Of a DNA stretch of 64,000 nucleotides, positions 62,325-64,000 are shown piece by piece. Below the pieces are notes generated by a model. It worked only from the letters and a program-made list of their open reading frames with translations, was not told where the DNA came from and ran no database searches. Position 1 is the first letter of the stretch; each line of letters starts with the position of its first letter. Origin of the DNA: Shinella sp. (GTDB lineage: Bacteria > Pseudomonadota > Alphaproteobacteria > Rhizobiales > Rhizobiaceae); contig QFQX01000018.1 in the NCBI GenBank assembly GCA_003248775.1, positions 13,325-77,324 of the forward strand. The letters run 5' to 3'. The position numbers and the translations under genes are program-made.

Positions 62325-62987
62325 TCAGCCTGCCAGCGCGACGGCCGCGTTGACGACCGCGGCGACAAGCACCGTGTTGAAAAAGAAGGAGACGATGGAG
62401 TGCACCAGCGTGGTCTTGCGCATCGTCGTGGTGGTGATCGCCACATCCGACGTCTGCGCCGTCATGCCTATGACGAAGGCGTAGTAGAGAAACTCGTAGC
62501 CGCCGGGTTCATCGGTGTCGGGAAAGTCCATGCCGCCCCTGTGCGTCTTCTTTCCGCCCGCCATCGAGGGGCGCCAGAAGATGTGGGCATAGTGCATCGC
62601 GGCCATGGTGTGGATGGTCATCCAGCCGAGAATGACCGAGCAGAAGGCCAGCCCGAGCGACCAGCCGGTCGAGACCGCAGCATGGCTGAGTGCGAGAAAT
62701 AGCGAAATCACGGCAACCGCGACCGCAAGCAGCGTTACGGCGATGATGGCGAGCGCCGGAGCGTCGTCGCTGTCGGCGCTCGCCCTGAAATGGGCGGCGG
62801 TCAGCACCGGCATGCGGCGGGCGATCTGCAGCAGGTAGCCGAGGAAAAAAACGATGGCCGCAATCTCCACCGTGAATCCGGGTACGAAAGGTATGGTGAC
62901 CGGCAATGTGAAAAGCGCCAGCAACAGGGCGACGACGAACGGACGATGCCGCCGGTCGATGCCGTAACGTTTTCCTCCCTGCTTCAT
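62325..62987 (-). CDS. DUF1345 membrane protein
   Basis: 220 residues with five to six membrane segments. The C-terminal block GGYEFLYYAFVIGMTAQTSDVAITTTTMRKTTLVHSIVSFFFNT is the DUF1345 signature. Function is unknown. It precedes fghA by 24 nt on the same strand, so it may be co-transcribed with the formaldehyde genes. Confidence 0.9.
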   Translation of the reverse strand: MKQGGKRYGIDRRHRPFVVALLLALFTLPVTIPFVPGFTVEIAAIVFFLGYLLQIARRMPVLTAAHFRASADSDDAPALAIIAVTLLAVAVAVISLFLALSHAAVSTGWSLGLAFCSVILGWMTIHTMAAMHYAHIFWRPSMAGGKKTHRGGMDFPDTDEPGGYEFLYYAFVIGMTAQTSDVAITTTTMRKTTLVHSIVSFFFNTVLVAAVVNAAVALAG

Positions 62988-63026
62988 CGCTGCTTTCCTA
63001 ATAATATCGGACCTAAAGATACCGGG

Positions 63027-63467
63027 TCATTTCTTGACCCTGCGGCAAAGACGGTCAAGCGTTTCGAGAAAGGCGGAACGGTCGCGCGGCGAGAAGGCGG
63101 CATTGTAGCCCTTGCTTTCGCCTGTCTCGCGCAGATGTGCCCCGAGGTCGCGCATGGCGGTGGCCATGCCGATATTCGTTGTGTCGAAGACACGTCCCGT
63201 CGGTCCCGTCACCTGTGCGCCTGCCGCGACGCAGCGACCGGCCAGCGGCACGTCGGCCGTGATGACGATGTCGCCGGCCGCAGCCCGCTCGGCGATCCAG
63301 TTGTCCGCGGCGTCGAACCCGTTGGAAACGATGACGTTCTTCACCATCGGATCGCGCGAGGGGCGAAGGCCGGAATTGGCGACGAAGGTCACTTCCATTC
63401 CGTGCCGCTCGGCGACCTTCAGGATCTCCGGCTTTACCGGGCAAGCGTCGGCATCGACATAGATCAT
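63027..63467 (-). CDS. YaiI/YqxD-family (DUF188) PIN-like protein
   Basis: 146 residues from the ATG at 63467; the longer open frame upstream is the GNAT gene in another frame. Motifs are IYVDADACPVKPEIL at the N-terminus and DNWIAERAAAGDIVITADVPLA near residue 56, with acidic residues suggesting a PIN-like nuclease fold. Function is not established. It overlaps the GNAT gene by 4 nt. Confidence 0.92.
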   Translation of the reverse strand: MIYVDADACPVKPEILKVAERHGMEVTFVANSGLRPSRDPMVKNVIVSNGFDAADNWIAERAAAGDIVITADVPLAGRCVAAGAQVTGPTGRVFDTTNIGMATAMRDLGAHLRETGESKGYNAAFSPRDRSAFLETLDRLCRRVKK

Positions 63468-63925
63468 CGCGCGTTCCTCAGCATGTCGACATGCGGGATA
63501 CCGTCCTCCAGATACTCGCCGGAGATCGGCTTGAAGCCGAACGAGGCATAGAAACGCTGCAGATGAGCCTGGGCGGAAAGCTCTATCGGCTCGTCCGGAT
63601 AGGCCTTTTCGCACTCGACAATCGCCTCCCGCATCAATGCCTCGCCGAGACGTTTCCCACGATGGTCGGGTGAAACCGCAACGCGGCCGATCCGTGGACT
63701 TGCGTCCGCCTGCGGGCGCCAAAGCCGGGCGCAGGCGAGAAGTTCGGCACCGTTCATCAGGCGCAGGTGAAGGCAGTCGGGGTCGTTGCCGTCGAGCTCG
63801 GGATAAGGGCATTCCTGCTCGACGACGAAGACATCGACACGCATTTTCAGCATGTCATAGAGTTCGATGGCGGAGAACTGCTCCAGTCTCCGCACATCGA
63901 CGATATAGGCGGGCAGGGCCGTCAA
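63464..63925 (-). CDS. GNAT-family N-acetyltransferase (ElaA-like)
   Basis: 153 residues starting at TTG (63925), which overlaps the stop of the upstream dehydrogenase. ElaA blocks are LYDMLKMRVDVFVVEQECPYPELDGNDPDCLHL near residue 23 and the acetyl-CoA loop IGRVAVSPDHRGKRLGEALM near 78. QAHLQRFYASFGFKPISGEYLEDGIPH closes the domain. The acceptor is unknown. Confidence 0.92.
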   Translation of the reverse strand: MTALPAYIVDVRRLEQFSAIELYDMLKMRVDVFVVEQECPYPELDGNDPDCLHLRLMNGAELLACARLWRPQADASPRIGRVAVSPDHRGKRLGEALMREAIVECEKAYPDEPIELSAQAHLQRFYASFGFKPISGEYLEDGIPHVDMLRNAR

Positions 63926-64000
63926 TAGACGACGACGCCGCGGATGGATTCACCCTTGTGCATGAGTTCGAAGCCATGGTTGATGTCTTCGAGCGGCATG
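63922..64000 (-). CDS. S-(hydroxymethyl)glutathione dehydrogenase, C-terminal fragment
   Basis: Only the last ~25 codons lie in the window; the gene continues beyond the right edge. The residues MPLEDINHGFELMHKGESIR and GVVVY before the stop are the characteristic end of class III (glutathione-dependent) alcohol dehydrogenases. It oxidises S-hydroxymethylglutathione from formaldehyde to S-formylglutathione, the substrate of fghA further along the same strand. The GNAT start overlaps its stop. Confidence 0.85.
   Translation of the reverse strand, partial: MPLEDINHGFELMHKGESIRGVVVY

Overview
The window is a GC-rich, densely coded stretch of an alphaproteobacterial chromosome. It is almost certainly from the Rhizobiaceae (Rhizobium/Agrobacterium/Ensifer relatives). 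The evidence is the AcpXL/LpxXL very-long-chain fatty acid cluster, the FnrN-type regulator beside hemN, the fixNOQP-fixGHIS (cco) oxidase block with TTGAT-N4-ATCAA boxes, and many palindromic RIME-like repeats. No rRNA, tRNA, CRISPR, transposase or phage gene was recognised. The genes look like core chromosome.

Layout. 1-1.9 kb: the end of a HAD phosphatase, an ATP12 F1-ATPase assembly chaperone and a small lipoprotein. 1.9-27.9 kb: a cobalamin region led by an AdoCbl riboswitch. It holds cobU(cobP)-cobW-cobN-cobO, a half-size EamA protein, an ICMT-like methyltransferase and a TauE/SafE permease. These are followed by cbiX, cobH-cobL-cobI-(cbiG-cobJ fusion)-cobM, a nucleoside hydrolase and an FAD monooxygenase, then cobK-cbiD (minus) divergent from cobA-cobB-cobC-cobD (plus). 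28-31 kb: an L,D-transpeptidase, fnrN and hemN. 30.9-36.3 kb: acpXL, fabZ-like, two ketosynthase-like genes, a zinc alcohol dehydrogenase and lpxXL. 36.5-46.5 kb: a PAS protein, a hemerythrin protein, ccoNOQP and ccoGHIS. 46.6-61.4 kb: gnd, a LacI regulator and a sugar ABC importer with beta-mannosidase, sugar isomerase/epimerase, Gfo/Idh/MocA oxidoreductase, aldo/keto reductase and GH43 glycosidase. 61.4-64 kb (minus): S-formylglutathione hydrolase, a DUF1345 membrane protein, a YaiI-like protein, a GNAT and the C-terminal end of a glutathione-dependent formaldehyde dehydrogenase.

How they work together. The cob genes cover most of corrin ring synthesis from uroporphyrinogen III, side-chain amidation, the aminopropanol arm and nucleotide-loop activation. 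The gene set mixes late-cobalt (CobN, CobO) and early-cobalt markers (CbiX, CbiG, CbiD), while cobG and cobF are not in the window. FnrN probably drives hemN, the hemerythrin gene, the cbb3 oxidase and its assembly genes through three recognisable boxes. The acpXL-lpxXL block makes and attaches the C28-type lipid A acyl chain. The LacI-controlled block imports and degrades a mannoside or related hemicellulose fragment.

Most notable. Palindromic intergenic-type repeats sit in frame inside cobN (twice) and the cbiG-cobJ fusion, and together account for the excess length of CobN. Other points are the hybrid cobalamin gene set, a strongly structured candidate RNA in the ccoP-ccoG gap, a ketosynthase homologue without its catalytic cysteine next to an intact one, and paired LacI-type operator candidates. 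All assignments come from reading the sequence; no database search was run.
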